Below are positions 33,727 through 47,801 of a DNA stretch of 64,000 nt, in pieces (the first letter of the stretch is position 1; each line of letters opens with the position of its first letter). The DNA lies in NCBI RefSeq assembly GCF_902459465.1, contig NC_047062.1, positions 16,003,994 through 16,067,993 on the forward strand, written 5' to 3'. The translations under genes and the position numbers were made by a program. Source of the stretch: Asterias rubens (lineage: Eukaryota; Echinodermata; Asteroidea; Forcipulatida; Asteriidae). A model generated the notes under the pieces. It saw only the letters and a list, made by a program, of their open reading frames with translations, was not told the origin of the DNA and did no database searches.

Positions 33727-33908
33727 ATGCACATCGGCTGCCGTCACATCATGATGTTTCGCCCGGCGCGTGTTTCTTCACTTGTAGCTGGTTTATTGCT
33801 CTTCGTTATTACATTTTCATCACTTCATCTGTTTGCTGAGGGTCAACAGACGAACAGACAGCGATGGGCAGCGGTCCGATTTGTACTTGCGCCTAGACAG
33901 CGAGATGG
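33727..33908 (+). CDS. Fibrillin-like gene, first coding exon (signal peptide)
   Basis: ATG-initiated exon of 182 nt ending in a strong donor (GATGG|GTAAGT), phase 2. It encodes about 60 residues. After a basic start (MHIGCRHIMMFRPAR) comes a hydrophobic core (LVAGLLLFVITFSSLHLFA), then a likely cleavage near AEGQQ, then a basic stretch with RQR that could be a processing site. ATGs at 33751 and 33754 are alternative starts that keep the signal peptide. The last two bases, GG, form a Gly codon with the first base of the exon at 63798. I recall the first coding exon of human fibrillin-1 being 164 nt, also phase 2, and also splitting a Gly codon before PNVC. Family assignment depends on that join. 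No TATA box is obvious upstream. Confidence 0.72.
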
Positions 33909-35728
33909 GTAAGTTCTTAAACATTCGTATAGAGAGGGGGAGGTACGTTGATGATTCCAGAACCCTCCTTTCATAAGAAGTTTTTGTCTTCGACTCAACA
34001 ATTGAAGTTTTGATATATCATAAAAAAAAATTAATATTTAACAGTGGATCACATCCATATAATGGTTCATCGAGCCTTGGGTGGTAACAAAAAATTCACA
34101 CGCAGCGAGAGTTCTTAAAAGTTCACAATAGTGACACTAAATACTTCGTATTTTATTGACGCTAGAAAACAAGAAAGACGATATAAAATGCTAGTCTCGT
34201 GAGAGTTGGTGTAAATTACCTCAACAGCTACCGAAAAAAAAAGGCATTGGAAACTCTCTTTTTTACAAATAAAATTGTTCTGTTCTTTTAGCCACACTAT
34301 TTACTAGTACATCTTTGCACTCGTTGTAATATTATCATGTTAATATCATATTTGTTGACTCAATAGCACCGCATACTAAATCAACTACATTTGCATGCTG
34401 CTTGCAAATAATTGTAGCAAGACGTATAACTATATATATATATTGGTTTGCGGTGCTGTAACACCATGTGTGTATCTACTTGCCTTTGTGTACTTTCTTA
34501 CCTCATCTCAAATCCAATCTATAAGACGTAACGAGTTATATGTTATTTCGTTTTGTAATATTGAAACATAGAGCAAGGACACCAGTCCATGATTTAATGT
34601 ACGGAGTATCCACGGTATGTTTCCAAACGAGATAATTGAATCGTAATAAATTTTATTTTTATACATCTTCAGTCTGGCTTCTGTAGATCTCTCACTATGA
34701 CTTTTCAACGACGTTCATATTCAATGTCAATGTAACATAGCACCAGACCAAAGGATTAGTCATGCATACCTAAGAATGATGAGCAATGCATTTATGAGAC
34801 TTAATTGTTTTCCCTTAGTGTTCAATCACTCTTCCTTGTGGTGTTAATGTTCCGTGCGTGGGTTGTTTACGCTGAGAGATCTTTATCGAGTGGATTTTTT
34901 CCAAGGTGAACCGAACGTAAATCCGTGCATGGGTGTTCTGAACCCTACCTCTGGGCCGATTGTTTCCGTCAATTGCATAATACCAATATTTTCATTAGAA
35001 ATTCGTTCCCACAGAGAGTTGACCTTGGTAAGGTACGCGTTTAATGTGGACATAATGCCTATGGTAGTGTCACAGTTACACGCATGAGTTATTCATACAG
35101 ATTCAAGTTTGAGATTCAAATATAGCGTGTCTGGTTTGTGTAACTTCGTATAATCAGAGAGTTCTGTCCTTGCTCTATGGCATAATCATAGAACAAGGAT
35201 GGTATAATGGACTCGTAAAAAAAAGACGGGGTCGTAGAACTTGATGTTGTCGGGGTGAAATTGTTAATATTACAAGCATGAATACCTTAGAACGTTCGGT
35301 TAGTTTAACTTGATCGACTATTCATCAGAAAAGTAATACCAGGCAAGTCACTCAACTTACTCCGAGGTTTCCGCATCACACCGATAGCCGTCCCTTTAAA
35401 ACAATTAATGTACAACAAAATCAAGTGCATACTGAGAAACAAACTCCAGTTTTTGGTACGGAGTGAGCGAAGAAAAAAATCTTTTAACTGAAACTTAACA
35501 ATTTTTACAAATCCTCCAGAGAACTATATCATTGTCTGAGCATGGTCTGAGATACCACAATTTTGTCCTTACGCCCAGCAAAGCCAGACACCATTTCCTC
35601 TGATATGAGTTTCAAGTGCTCTTGTGACATAAAGGATTCGGACGAGACGTTTACTTTGGAAAGATGAGTGGACTTATGCATAGTGAACCGTTTGTCGTGT
35701 AAATTTCAGTGTCAGTTGCAAAGAGCTG

Positions 35729-35893
35729 GGCCCAATTTTAATAGAGCTGCTTAAGTAGAGAATATTGCTGAACAATTTTCTCCTAAGCAGAAATGAGCGG
35801 GACACCAGTCACAATTGTACTTGTGACATGGAAGTTTGGCTGGTAACCTTATTCTGGTTGGCGTAATTTTGTTTTGCTTTATAAAACTGGGCC
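35729..35893. mobile_element. CTG/CAG-site MITE, short copy
   Basis: Starts ggcccaattttaatagagct and ends ttataaaactgggcc, flanked by CTG on both sides. Confidence 0.82.
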
Positions 35894-36323
35894 CTGGACT
35901 TTTTAAAGACAGAAATCTACGAAGTCACAGAGGTTTTAACAAAGCCTCGCAGATCAGACTAGCAAGCAGTTTGTGCGGGTAACACCATGTTGTATTTCGT
36001 CCATTCAGTCCAATGGATCCAAAGCGAGGTTGGCAGGGCATTGGCTGATGTCCGTTTACATACATTTGCGATGGACACAAGGGACAACATGATGAGTCAC
36101 ATATATGGCTAGACGGGTTTTAAGACAACTTAAGGCCTTTGTTTCCATTAGTTGCATTTGGGACAGTTTGACCTAAAATTCAGACTATGGACATTATGTG
36201 CATGTCTGCTCCCCAGGCGTATGCGAGCAATTTGCTGCGTACTTCCTCTAAAGGGGACTGACTATTTCTGCAGCCCGTCTTAGACATTTCTTCTGCAATG
36301 CAACGTCACAGCCCGAGTTGTTT

Positions 36324-36357
36324 GCCGAACGAGGTTGGACGCCGAACGAGGTTGGAC
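36324..36357 (+). repeat. 17-bp exact tandem repeat
   Basis: gccgaacgaggttggac occurs twice in a row. Confidence 0.9.
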
Positions 36358-39300
36358 AACTACGGAAAGCCATCAAATATGTAAAGCAACAACAGATAGC
36401 TACAGTTCGTATTAAACAATGTTACCGACAGATATTTAAAAAAAAAAATAGTGTAGATTTTTTTTAAACAAAGTAACCAATCATGGGCGTATTTTGGGTG
36501 TGACAGTTTGCAGAAAATGTTGAATTTATTCACAATATCTGAATGTTTTGCTAACTTTCGGCCGTCCATGCCAACCAGCGCGAATTGTCATAAAATATAA
36601 AGCCTCCTTTCGGTTTTGTGCGTTTGCACAAAAAAAGAAGGGGGAAAAAAATACCTTTTTTTTTAACCGTGATTGATGCGCACAAGTCTTGCCCTGTTTC
36701 TTTAGACTTTACACAAACTGAAGCAATTGACTATAAAAACGATTCTTATTCTTTTGGCTAAACTAATGTTTGCGGATTATTTTGACTTGATTTTAAAGTT
36801 GACAGCCAATAACAAATAAAGTTACATAACAGCCTCTGTCATCGAGAGGCACGGGTCAGGATTTCCCTTTTCCAGGGATAGTTAGGAGGGTGGGAGAAGG
36901 AGGACGAACGAGACCGACATTCTAGTTAGATGTTTGCGGGAAGAGGGAGAACCTGTTTCTACTCGATCCCATCAATTTTCTTCGACCCACATCAATTCAA
37001 AATTGAGGAAACATTTTGTTATATTTGCTTGTATTGAAATCAAATCAGCAGACCCCCAGAGTCACCCTTGGGGTGCTCCACTGCCGCACAATCATGTAGG
37101 CCTATACCTCAGGAACTTTGTTTACTGCCACCATGAGGGGCAAATTGGGAGCAGTTTTTTTACGGAAGGAGCAGAAATTACTGTCGGGTTAATGTCCCCA
37201 GTTTAAGGTTACACTGTCACAGTGCCAAACAAAGTGAACATGATTAATGTTAAATAAGTCTGTCAGTCCTAATAGACTCCCGCGTATAACGAGGTCATTG
37301 TGGGATACGTCACATCCTTGAGCTGATATCAACATTCATATACAAACGCAGATGATATCGAACTCCTTGTGCGGCACGTTAATATAATCGTGACAATGTC
37401 CAAGCTATGTCTTACCCTATAGAGTTCTTTTATCCCGGTATGTCTACTTTGTATCCCGCCCATGAACCCACTCCACCCCCCCCCCCCCCTAACCCTACCC
37501 ATAGACCTTGATCATGTTGTAGTTATAATGTGTCCGATACCCTGCATGCAACATGACAATAACAGTTGTTAAATTCTCATATCATGACAGGAACCAGACC
37601 TATTCCATTGAGTCTCGGTTCGGCTACATTGGGTCAAAATCAAAGATGGCCGCTCCATGATAACACTATTAGTAAGTGCACACAAATAATTAGGCGTTAA
37701 TATCGAGTGCCTCCTGGCTTTAATTATGATCTGTCGTTATTGCGTTTTATTTTGTTTCATTACTTCGTTATTTATTTATGTTTTGACTGTAACTTCACTT
37801 ATAAGGACTACCGGTATTCCTTGCATGTCTCGTGAACAACCATTCCATGAACATACTTTCAGTCTGTTTCGGCGGGGGACTTACCGACCAACCCTCTTCC
37901 TGTTCGTAATAAGACACCATAAATCTTTGGAGGAAGAATACTTTCGTTTCGCTTAATTATTTGAAGTACAGCCAATCCATGACTCTCATTAAATTGTACT
38001 GCATATTATCATGACTGTTGCCCACATAAATGGATGGATGCTAGACTCGCCACCCGTCACAGGAGACTCTGTGGTCACCTGCTAAACATTTTACTTTCGG
38101 TTTGTTAATTGCTGTTGTTTCCGATGATCTGTGTCAGGGAATACGTCTCGTCAATATTAACTTCCTTTTTTTTTTTAAGTTTGTCTCTAGCCTCTTTAAC
38201 TGCCGCGGGGTATACTTGACAAACGAATTAATATAATGTCCCAGTGTTAACTGTACCCAGACTAAACATTCTTTTGCGATTTTCTTTTTTAGCACACTCT
38301 ACTTTGTTAGTTTGTGCCCCTGGCTATTCTTCGATGTGACTATGTACACATTGAAACTGTATATCGTAGTCGTTCACTGTACAAAACGTATAGAAACAAG
38401 AGCTAAACAAACGTCATTGGTGTGTCTTATTTGATGTGGTCATTGCTGATGGCATACCGTGTAATGGGTGATAATTGAAAAGGAAACTTTCCCGCCCAAG
38501 CAAAAGGGGACATGGAGGACACATAATCTCAGTATGAGGAATAAAGCAACAGAGACAAGCATAGGCAAATTAAGGACTGGACACTGTGTTACCAAAAAGC
38601 TGGTGTGTCAAGAGGATACTGTAGGGCCTATACATCTGTACATCTTGTGAAATTGCTGAAATTGATCATAACGTAAAATGTCCTCTTTTTCTTTTTTTAA
38701 AGGCAACGTTTTCCCTTAGGTGTGTGGAACCGTTCGATTGTTTAATCCTATTTAAATGTAGATGTATACATATCAATAAAACTAACGTGACCATTTATTT
38801 GCAAAAGGTATATCGCGTATTAGAGATATCGCAGAAAGTACGCAGGGAACATTACCCCTATAGGAATACACGTAGAAAAGCCGTTGCTAAAGTATTTTAC
38901 TTGCTGAGATCCTGTAGTTTTTGAGAAATTAGTAAAACAAGTTAACGTAAATAAATTTATGTACAGCGGATGCTCTGTAACTTCACCTTTTTTTCTCAAA
39001 ACTTGACGACTATTAAGGCTGAAACTTCTATAGGTGAATTATATTACATACATCTTCATTCACAGTGAGTAAGTAGGGATTCACGTCATGGCCAGAAACT
39101 TGATCTACAAAAGGATTCCAAAACCCTTTACCACTTGGTCTTGAAAATGGTTCACTACATATCTGGTTGTTCTCACTCGTCACATTAGTACATGAAGTTA
39201 TTATCTGCAGTCAAGCAATGACAGACATAGGAAGTCATTGTAATCAACGAGTCGTAAATAATGGCGGCAGCTTCATTTTCACTTTTGATTTCTCATTTCC

Positions 39301-39599
39301 TGTGAAGATTATGTCATAAAGGGACACTGGTACGGGTTTCTTGGAAGGCTTTATAATGCGCTTTTTAGTGCCGAGTTGCAGTGGGGTTACATGCGGGGGT
39401 GGTGGGGGTTGGCCAAGGGGGGCTGACGGGAGAAATGAGATAAACAAGAAAATGCACAAATAAATGTAAGGTCAGTGCCATCAAACATTACAAACAAACT
39501 ATGTCTTTGCCCCCCCCCCCCATAATATATATATTTTTTTTAATTAGATAAATACAAATAATAAAAAGAAATAAGTAAGGAAAAAAAGGAAAAAAGGAA

Positions 39600-39700
39600 A
39601 AAGTAAGTAAATAAATAAATAAATAGGTCACAATTTAAAATTGCCGAATAAATAAATAAATAAATAAATAAGTAATAAATAAATGAATGAATTAATTAAA
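39600..39700 (+). repeat. (AAAT)n microsatellite
   Basis: Runs of aaataaataaat broken by short unique DNA, directly before the TTAA MITE at 39696. Confidence 0.9.
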
Positions 39701-40060
39701 GACCCTGGACACTATTGGTAATTGTCAAAGACTAGTCATCACAGTTAGTGTATCTCAACATGTGCATAAAATAACAAACCTGTGAAAATTTGAGCTCAAT
39801 CGGTCGTCGAAATTGCGAGATAACAATGAAAGAAAAAACACCCTTGTCGCACGAAGTTGTGTGCTTTCTGATGCTTGATTTCGAGATCTCAAATTCTAAA
39901 CTTGAGGTCTCGAAATCAAATTCGTGGAAAATTACTTCTTTCTCGACAACTACGTCACTACAATGTTTTATACCATTAACCTCTCCCCATTACTTGTACT
40001 CAAGAAAGGTTTTATGGTAATAACTATTTTTAGTAATTACCAATAGTCCACTGCCTTTAA
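39696..40060 (-). mobile_element. TTAA MITE family copy
   Basis: Reverse orientation, flanked by TTAA on both sides; the tttcgagatctca/tgaggtctcgaaa centre is visible. It follows an (AAAT)n tract. Confidence 0.9.
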
Positions 40061-40716
40061 TCAAATAAATCAAATAAGGAAAAACATGCCTTGGCGTGCC
40101 ATGTCAGAATGGTTTATGTTTATTTTGAGAAATGGGGAGACAATTTTCTCACCTAAAAGGTGTGGTGGTAGATTGTTTTTTTCTTTTAGAAAATCCTAGA
40201 TGACCTGACCTAAATAAGAGTTGAATTGTTCGTAGTTATTCACTGATGGCATTGACCTCACACTTGAGTCGTGTTAAATCTTAGTCTTCACAATGCGAAC
40301 TGGTAGACGGTACTTTGCCGACCTCACCAAAGTGTTTTATTCACAGACGCTTTATTTTTTGGCTCGTTTATCTGAAAAGGCGTTTTGTTCCGAATTGTTA
40401 CTTTCTCATTGTGCGACTCGCTGTTCATAATTTTCCACCTGGCTTGTTTATTGGAAAGAGGTCTGGCATGTTCATTGTGTAAGTTTACACTGTGCGGTCT
40501 TACTGGATTACAAGAGATTCCGAAATGAAATTCTGTAAATCGTCAAGGGGGCCCCCAATCATAATGGATAACGCTATGGCATGTAAGATAAGTGGTAATA
40601 AGTATTGGATTTCTTTTTACATGGAAGTAGTGGAGACTGATTTCTTGTAACTACGTGCGTACTGAGGTTGTTGTACCCAAAAGTTGTGGAATTCATATTT
40701 GTATACAGACGATCAG

Positions 40717-40962
40717 GGGCCAATTTCATAAAACTGCTTAAGCACAAAGTTTGCTTAATAAGCACGAAAATAGCTCGCGTTTTTTACACATGTTACTGGG
40801 CAAAATTTCATGCCATATACAATTGCTTTTGACCGGTATTTGATTGTTGTTTACTTAACATAACAATTGAGTGGAGTCTTGGCCGGTAATCTGATTTTAC
40901 TAAGCAAGGTTTTTTTTGCTTAAGCAACATTTTGTGCTTAAGCAGCTCTATGAAATTGGGCC
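40717..40962. mobile_element. CTG/CAG-site MITE, full-length copy
   Basis: Starts gggccaatttcataaaactg and ends cagctctatgaaattgggcc, flanked by CAG on both sides. The interior matches the copy at 31193 in inverted orientation. Confidence 0.88.
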
Positions 40963-42346
40963 CAGAGCACACTGATCGAAACGTCAAGCAAAACTCAGAG
41001 CAACCACTACTCACAAAACTTAAAGAGACTTGTACATGGTGTCACCGCAAACCTTACTTATACTTTCCACCATGCATACCCTTACGTCTCTTACGTTGTT
41101 TCGAAGTTTGCTCTTGGTAACCTTGATCTACGTGCACCTCTTCTGTGGCATTGAGTTGACCTATTGACCAAAAGTTACTGACCAATTACAGCTTATCCTG
41201 TCTCACAAGTTTTATGACGTACCGTTGTTCTCGGTCGTGATTGGTCAGCAATACGCATGCGTCCCTTTGTGCAGCTGACCGTTGTGTTTCAGCTCCGCGT
41301 GTTATAACCCCTGAAGGAAACTATTGAAGGAAATAAGTTTTCACAAATTAGTAATACTTTGATAGTATTAGTAGAGTCAGTCATTTGAAGAATAGGTCCA
41401 CTGATTATGGCGCGTGCTGTAGCGTCTGTTGGGAGTGTTGGAGTTAATTTGACATAACCTTCAAAAGCGAATAGATCCAGTGAGTGAACACAACTATTCA
41501 AATTAATAACCATAACTGGATTAACTCTGTGTGAAAATAATTCTTACCACATGTCAGATGACGATGACAACGAACTTGGATTCGCTGGATTGGATTCTCT
41601 GTTGCATTGGTGGGTTCTTGACGTAAACTAAAAAAAGGGGCTTAATTTAATATCAAAGGAATTACTAGGAATAATGGAGGATGAGAATACGCCTGCAACC
41701 GTGGATCTCCTATTGTCCCTCTTGTGTTTATACTTAAACCTTTTTGCAACAGCTCTCATTGGTTTTGTACACTTTTGTTAAATATAGGTACCCGGTTTGA
41801 ATGTGTATACCTACTCTTTGGGTATACAGGTTATTTTTACTCCTATCAAGTTGTCTAACACAGTCTTCATTATGATGAATGGTATTTTGTACATTTTGTT
41901 CGCCACGTCACTGTGTATTCCTTCCTCTTCCTGCATCATTGTATACCTCCATGACTTTGGATAAAATATCTGATGTTTTGTGCGTTTAGGGAGAGTGGTA
42001 TCATGGGTTGGAATCCTCGAGAGATCACTCCAGGAGATGGTGATCCCGGACATTGTACGATAAACCCCGATACCTGTTATCAATGTTGAGATGCCTGGCA
42101 TTCAGTGTCTAGCAAGGTCATGCACAGAATGTTGGCGAGCTAGCTATATCCCTATTATCTGGAGTGTCATTAAAACAAACTGTTTCTTCAGGATGTTCAT
42201 TCTGATGTGAGCGAGATATAAATAACGAACACCACACGGGAGCTGGATGGTTTGTTTTTACTTCAGTTTTTTTTTGTATTACCAGCGGGGTTCATGCACA
42301 TGTTACCCCGACAATTTATGTAAGTTCCTCCATCAGGGGACCTTGT

Positions 42347-42900
42347 ACCATGAGTGGGTAGTCTGAAGTGGAAGCTAGACTGAATTCGGCCTCTGTCTTT
42401 TCTCAAGTCAAGACTTTGAACGTGGTTTATCGGTCGGTTCTAGTACACCATAATACTAGTCATCTACGCCTATATGTTTGTAAAACTTGTTATGTACCAT
42501 AAGTGTATATATACAGCAATGGAAGCCTCTGCCTTTTCTCAAGCCTTTGAACATGGGTTTATTCTATGCTCTTAGTCCCATGAAACTGTCTAGTCAAATA
42601 CGCCCAATGTTCGTTATACGCCTCTGTTAATATTTATGCATGAGGTACGTCACAATGCTAACTCAAAACGAGGCGATGGGCGCAGCCACTGCAAGTGATG
42701 GGGGAAGTGCGCCCATAGCCTCATTTTGGGTAAGAATTATGACGTCATGCATAAGTATTAAGAGAGGCGTATACTGTAGCCTACCATGAGCGGATATACT
42801 GCAGTGTAAGCTGGACCTCTGTTTTTTCTGCTCAAGACTTTGAACATGGGTTAGCGGCCAGTGCTGGTATACCATGAAACTAGTCATGTATCGCGTATTG
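42347..42900 (+). repeat. Three diverged tandem units, one pair split by a MITE
   Basis: Units near 42385-42485, 42525-42608 and 42805-42900 share cctctg.cttttctc, ctttgaac.tgg and ctagtca. The TA-flanked MITE at 42610 separates the last two. Confidence 0.72.
42610..42770. mobile_element. TA-flanked palindromic MITE
   Basis: Inverted ends cgcctctgttaatatttatg and cataagtattaagagaggcg, each next to TA. It sits between units of a local tandem repeat. Confidence 0.78.
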
Positions 42901-42958
42901 TTCGGATCATTTTATTCCTCCGTATCACTATACGGTATCACTCAATGAGTCTCTGGGG

Positions 42959-43036
42959 GTCGATTTCACAAAGAGTCAGGACTAGTCCTAACTTAGGACT
43001 AGTTTATAGTCCTAAAGGACTAGTTAGTCCTAAGAG
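42959..43036. repeat. Short hairpin repeat rich in ggactagt
   Basis: gtcgatttcacaaagagtca followed by several ggactagt/actagtcc blocks that can pair. Related elements at 45884, 51940, 58551 and 62706. Confidence 0.55.
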
Positions 43037-45612
43037 ATCGTCTGGCTGGTCAATTTATGATTGACTATTGCTAAATCGAGATAAGACTATGTTTCTGTAC
43101 ATCAAAATTGCCACTGTCGTGAGTGCTTTTTCAATGGGGGTTTTCTTTTCTAAATCAATTAAATAAAGAGAGTCCTTGAAACAAAATGAGGAAAATTTGT
43201 GATGGTGGCAAATCTATACGTGCTACTGAGAAGGAAAACAATTGCTACTGGTAGGGGGGGGTGTTGACTTGACTGTCGGGTCTATCATGGGTCTTGGTCT
43301 GGGTCTAGCAGTTGATACGTCCATCTTGACGAAGTTTACGTTTCGTCATCAGGAAGACTGGTCCCCTTGGATGAAACATGATTGCGTAGTTGAGATAATA
43401 GTTTATAGGTTGTTCAGGAAACCAGTTGTCATGACTGCAGTCAAGTGTGGCCATTTTGCTGGGAGCGCGAACTTCGGTTTGTAGATAAAATGTCCCAAGA
43501 TTATTGGCGGTTTCCTGTTAAAGTGTGGCTTAATAAACGTGGATGCATAAAGCTGTGCTGTGTTTTTATAGGAAGAAGGTACGATATCAGTAGTGGGTGT
43601 ATCAGACAGTGGGAGTAGTCAAGTAAGGGTTAAACATGACAGCTCTTTGATGAGGTGGGTCTTGTGTTGTTTCACAAATCCCAACACGACCTGTGGTTGT
43701 CCTATAGAGGAAATGCAGCGGGAAATGTCGTCTGGTGCTCTTGTAAATGAGAGGGTACAAGTTCGGAAATAATCACCGGGTACATTTTTGAGGGGAACTG
43801 CTTGAAGACACTTATGCTGAGTATGGAGGAAGGATGCTGAGGGGAGGGGCGGGTCCATGATGTCGCTCTTGACAAGGTCTGTTTTCAGTAGTCCTGGCGT
43901 CTGGAAAGGCCCTGTTCTGGTGGCCCTATGTTATTATGGGGATGTATCCGAGTTACGTGACTTCGGTTACGGCTTTGGCTGTTATGGTGCAATGGCAACT
44001 TTGGAGAATAGGAATTTTCGGCAATCCAGCCATAGCCACTGCCGAATTCATCAATTCAGACATACTTTGGACGTGTTGCTCTGTCGCAACTATCTCACGA
44101 GACTGCGCTGCTCCTCGCGAGACTACTGTACTGCCTCTATTAGTCGGTCCCATTATTTTTACAATGGCCTTCGTTGAACCTGTAGGCGTTTCATGGAAAT
44201 ATACTAGACGTCTTTTTGCTAGTTTCTTAAGATTTATTGCACAATGACCTTCAACAAATCCATAAATCAATACTCTTGCTATAAGTTATAATTAATGTCA
44301 TCATTTCGATTTGAGTTGCTGTAATCTTTTACTAGAATAAACATTGTAAAAACTGTGTATTTTGCCTGAAGGATTGAAAATAAAGTGACACTGATGTTAA
44401 TTCCTTGTTCAACTTTCAATGAAAGAATAACTATTCATCCCGCATAAACACAACCCATTTTACAAGGGCAGTTAGTTATTAAGAAACTGTCTATCATGAC
44501 ACTCACCTCAACGCTCATCAGCAACACGGGGCTTTGGGTGTGGTCCAGATGTCATGGGAGGGCATCAATGATACATTGAGGGTACTCAGAGACCCCCTTA
44601 GGGCCATGACCCTCAAATCACAGACCAAAGGCATTCCCCTTATCTTCCCCTGCGTTAATCGTGATGGATCCTCGACAAAGATGGGGGAGGAAAAACAACC
44701 GTCCCGTCTAGTTTGGAACTCCAAATATTTACGTTCCAATGACATTATTATCTGTTGCGTTGACGCTGATAACGAACACGTCAGAGATAATGGATTGTGT
44801 CAAACCTTTGCAGTTTATTATTAATTTACTGCGTTAACCTCCCTCGAGGACAAACGATGGGGACATTTTCTTGGAAGTCACCAAACACCGGGAATGTTTC
44901 GGAATGTTGCGCGTGTTCTTTCCGACCGTACGGGGCTTTAATCATCAATTTCCCCGTGTGTGACATGAGCCTGGCTAATGGTCTCATTCTCGGAAACTCG
45001 CCGGACTGTATACGCAAACATTGATCAGTCATTGTGTACCGTTCCAAGAAATTGCAAGTATCGTATTCAGCAAAACCTGATTAGGGTTGAGAGTTATTTA
45101 ATTTGGAGGACCCCCAGGTCTTTGATGACATCACTGTTTCACGGACCGATCAGAAGGTTAACTGATGCCACCTCGGCTACGGTTTTGTTTTTGCTTGAAG
45201 AATGGCGATGTGGGATGGAAAGAAATGTGATCGTCAGCAAAGGCCTGATGGATAAGAATTTAGTGATTGATTTCTTGTTTTGTTTCAGAAACAAGTCACA
45301 GAGGAATTAAATGGTTTTGCCTGCTTTCTTTTAAGTTAAAGGGATTGTATGCGTTGGGTTGCTGGAGCCCACTGTTTGTTTCAATATAATATATATGCAG
45401 TTGTATATATATACATAAAAACTAACCTGTGGCATTTTCATTTCAAAAGGTGGGAGAGTTTTTTTTAGTACCAACAATCTTGAGTGGTTATGTCCCCGCA
45501 GGAAAAATAATATGCAATTGAGAGTATGCAATCTGAGAAACGCTATTGTAACGACTTTAGATTCACATGTTGTTGGGATAATAATTGATATCTTTATCCA
45601 TATCTGCAGTAC

Positions 45613-45690
45613 TACGAAGTGAAATGTTTATCAAAATGCTTTACTAAGCTGCAGTTATAGGCATCTAATCAAAAGTTGTATTGCCATACT
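45613..45690 (+). repeat. Dispersed repeat, copy 2
   Basis: Matches 30000-30085. Upstream, ctgagaaacgctattgtaac (45532 onwards) is a decayed half of the palindrome seen at 29937. Confidence 0.65.
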
Positions 45691-45883
45691 TTGTAGAAGA
45701 GAGAGTTTCCCTTTAACCGTACCTGTCTTTTGCCCTCCAGCGAAAGGACCAATTTGGTTGCAACGCCCCCGTGGTACGTTGTCGGCACTTGTTGACAAAC
45801 TTGTCCCATTAGTTGTTTTGATTTTTTTTTCAACGATTTTCTTTTTTTCATAGGTAGGTGTATTCTTCATAATGTCCAGCCGT

Positions 45884-46003
45884 CGATTTCACCAAACACT
45901 TCCTAACTTCGGATTGATCTTGAAACAAAGACGAGTTAAGTTCCGTAACCTTAGACGTTAGGACGCATTAAACCCATCCTAAGTTCGGACGAGTTACTCT
46001 TCC
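45884..46003. repeat. Short hairpin repeat, related to 42959
   Basis: gtcgatttcaccaaacactt, then gacgagttaag and cggacgagttactc. Confidence 0.45.
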
Positions 46004-46008
46004 TAAAA

Positions 46009-46177
46009 AGGTCACACAGGCCCCGAGAACGAGAATGAAAACGAGAACTATAAAAATGCACGCCCTCGATTGGTTGAATTGCTCCACGCAGAGTACGCCC
46101 ACGCTCATTCAACCAATCAAAGACGTGCATTTTTATCGTTTTCGTTTTCGTTCTCGTTATCGGGGCCTATATGTGAC
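46009..46177. mobile_element. Foldback MITE
   Basis: The left arm aggccccgagaacgagaatg and right arm tcgttctcgttatcggggcc pair over about 45 bp, and the ggtcaca/tgtgacc outer ends extend the pairing. It abuts the TTAA MITE at 46187. Confidence 0.82.
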
Positions 46178-46186
46178 CGGGCCTTA

Positions 46187-46575
46187 ACTTAGGCAGTGGA
46201 CACTAATGGTAATTGCTGAAAATAGTTATTAGCATAAAAACTTACTTGGTTACAAGCAACGGGGAGTTGTTGATAGTATAAAACATTGTTAGAAACGGCT
46301 CCCTCTGAAGTAATGTGGTTTTCAAGAAAGAAGTAATTTTCCACGAATTTGATTTCGAGACCTCAGGTTTAGAATTGAAGTCTCGAAATCAAGCATATGA
46401 AAGCACACAACTTAGTGTGGCAAGGGTGTGTTTTTTTTTCTTTCACTATTAACTCGCAACTTCGACGACCAACTGAGCTCAAATTTACACAGGTATGTTA
46501 TTCATGCAAATGTTGAGATTCACCAAGTGAGAAGACTGGTCTTTGACAAATACCAATAGTGTCCAGTGTCTTTAA
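46187..46575 (+). mobile_element. TTAA MITE family copy
   Basis: Starts aggcagtggacactaatgg and ends agtgtccagtgtctttaa; centre of the gagacctc/gaagtctc type. Confidence 0.88.
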
Positions 46576-47801
46576 GATGCTGTGCATTCTGCTCTACCAG
46601 CCAGGCTCCTAGTGATACCCATGTCTGTAATATAAACAGACTGAGGTCACCCTGTTACAGTCCCAGAAGTAGGTGACATTGTGGCCCTGGTGACAGTTGA
46701 CTTGGGTCGATGGCCCAAATAAAGTTAAATGTAGCCCTCACCTTGAAGTGGCCTTCCAGCCTAATGTTATTAGGCGATCTCTCATGAAATCGTTATTAAA
46801 ATATAGGTTTGAGTGACCTTATCATTTGAATCTAAAATTAACTGTTTCATGGCTATTCTGCTTATTTTACTGTCGGTTTATTTTATAGACTCAAATAGAG
46901 CAAAAGAAAATTATTTAACTTTCAGCATGCGCAAGTGTCCTTGAAAATGTCTATCAGTTTTTTCGTTGTCTTCACCTTTATCAGGATTGGAGGATTTGTA
47001 CAGCTTTGTTCCACAGTATTGTTTTGCAACGAAGAGTTGTTTGAAAATCTATACCGTGGCTTTAAAGTGTTTAAATATTTCCAACCGCTTCGTGGGCAGG
47101 CACCTCTGTGAAAGATTTTTATTGCTATTTGAAACATTTCCCCGGACGCAACTTTCACCGCAAACAAGGTCGTAGGGGGCAGGCTGTTTTACCTCACTCC
47201 GTCGAGTGACACGCGCTTCGGTTACACATTAGAGCCTTTGATCAGAGCGCTGAGATTCCATCCGTACGTGGTAAGATTGAATTAAAGTTGTGTCACCCGA
47301 TTTTTTCACAGAGAGAAACTGTTTTTAAGACTTTTTCTGAGAGAAGTTTGACAGACCGACGATGCTTAGTGCTTCAAAACGAAACACACAATAGATTTTG
47401 CATGTGCCATCACAGACACTGCACGAAGCGTGTAAACATGCACAAATTGATGTGCTTGAGATAATGGAGGGATTCCGACAAAATTCTTAGTGTTTAGTTT
47501 TTAATTAACTACCACTCATCATTGACAGTTGTTCATGCCATACATTAAATGAAGGCTGGTAACTTTCTCGAATCTTTATAGCTAATAAAAATGTAAAAAG
47601 AAATTTTGGTCAAATCGACCAAAAATATGGGACTAGGCCCATAAGCATCATTTAGTGTCTCGTGTGTTTTCATAATTTAAAGGGATCGTTATGTATTAAG
47701 GAAACTTGCAAGGCACTCTCATCTGTCTGAGAGCAAGAATGACATTTATCTACGTTTTGTGAATGTGAAAATGGCGTTATAAACGGATCAAACCTCCACC
47801 T

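Noticed and set aside
44518-45310. Cluster of 75-110-codon ORFs on both strands
   Set aside because: No conserved motifs, many overlap antisense, and no consistent splice chain; treated as non-coding.
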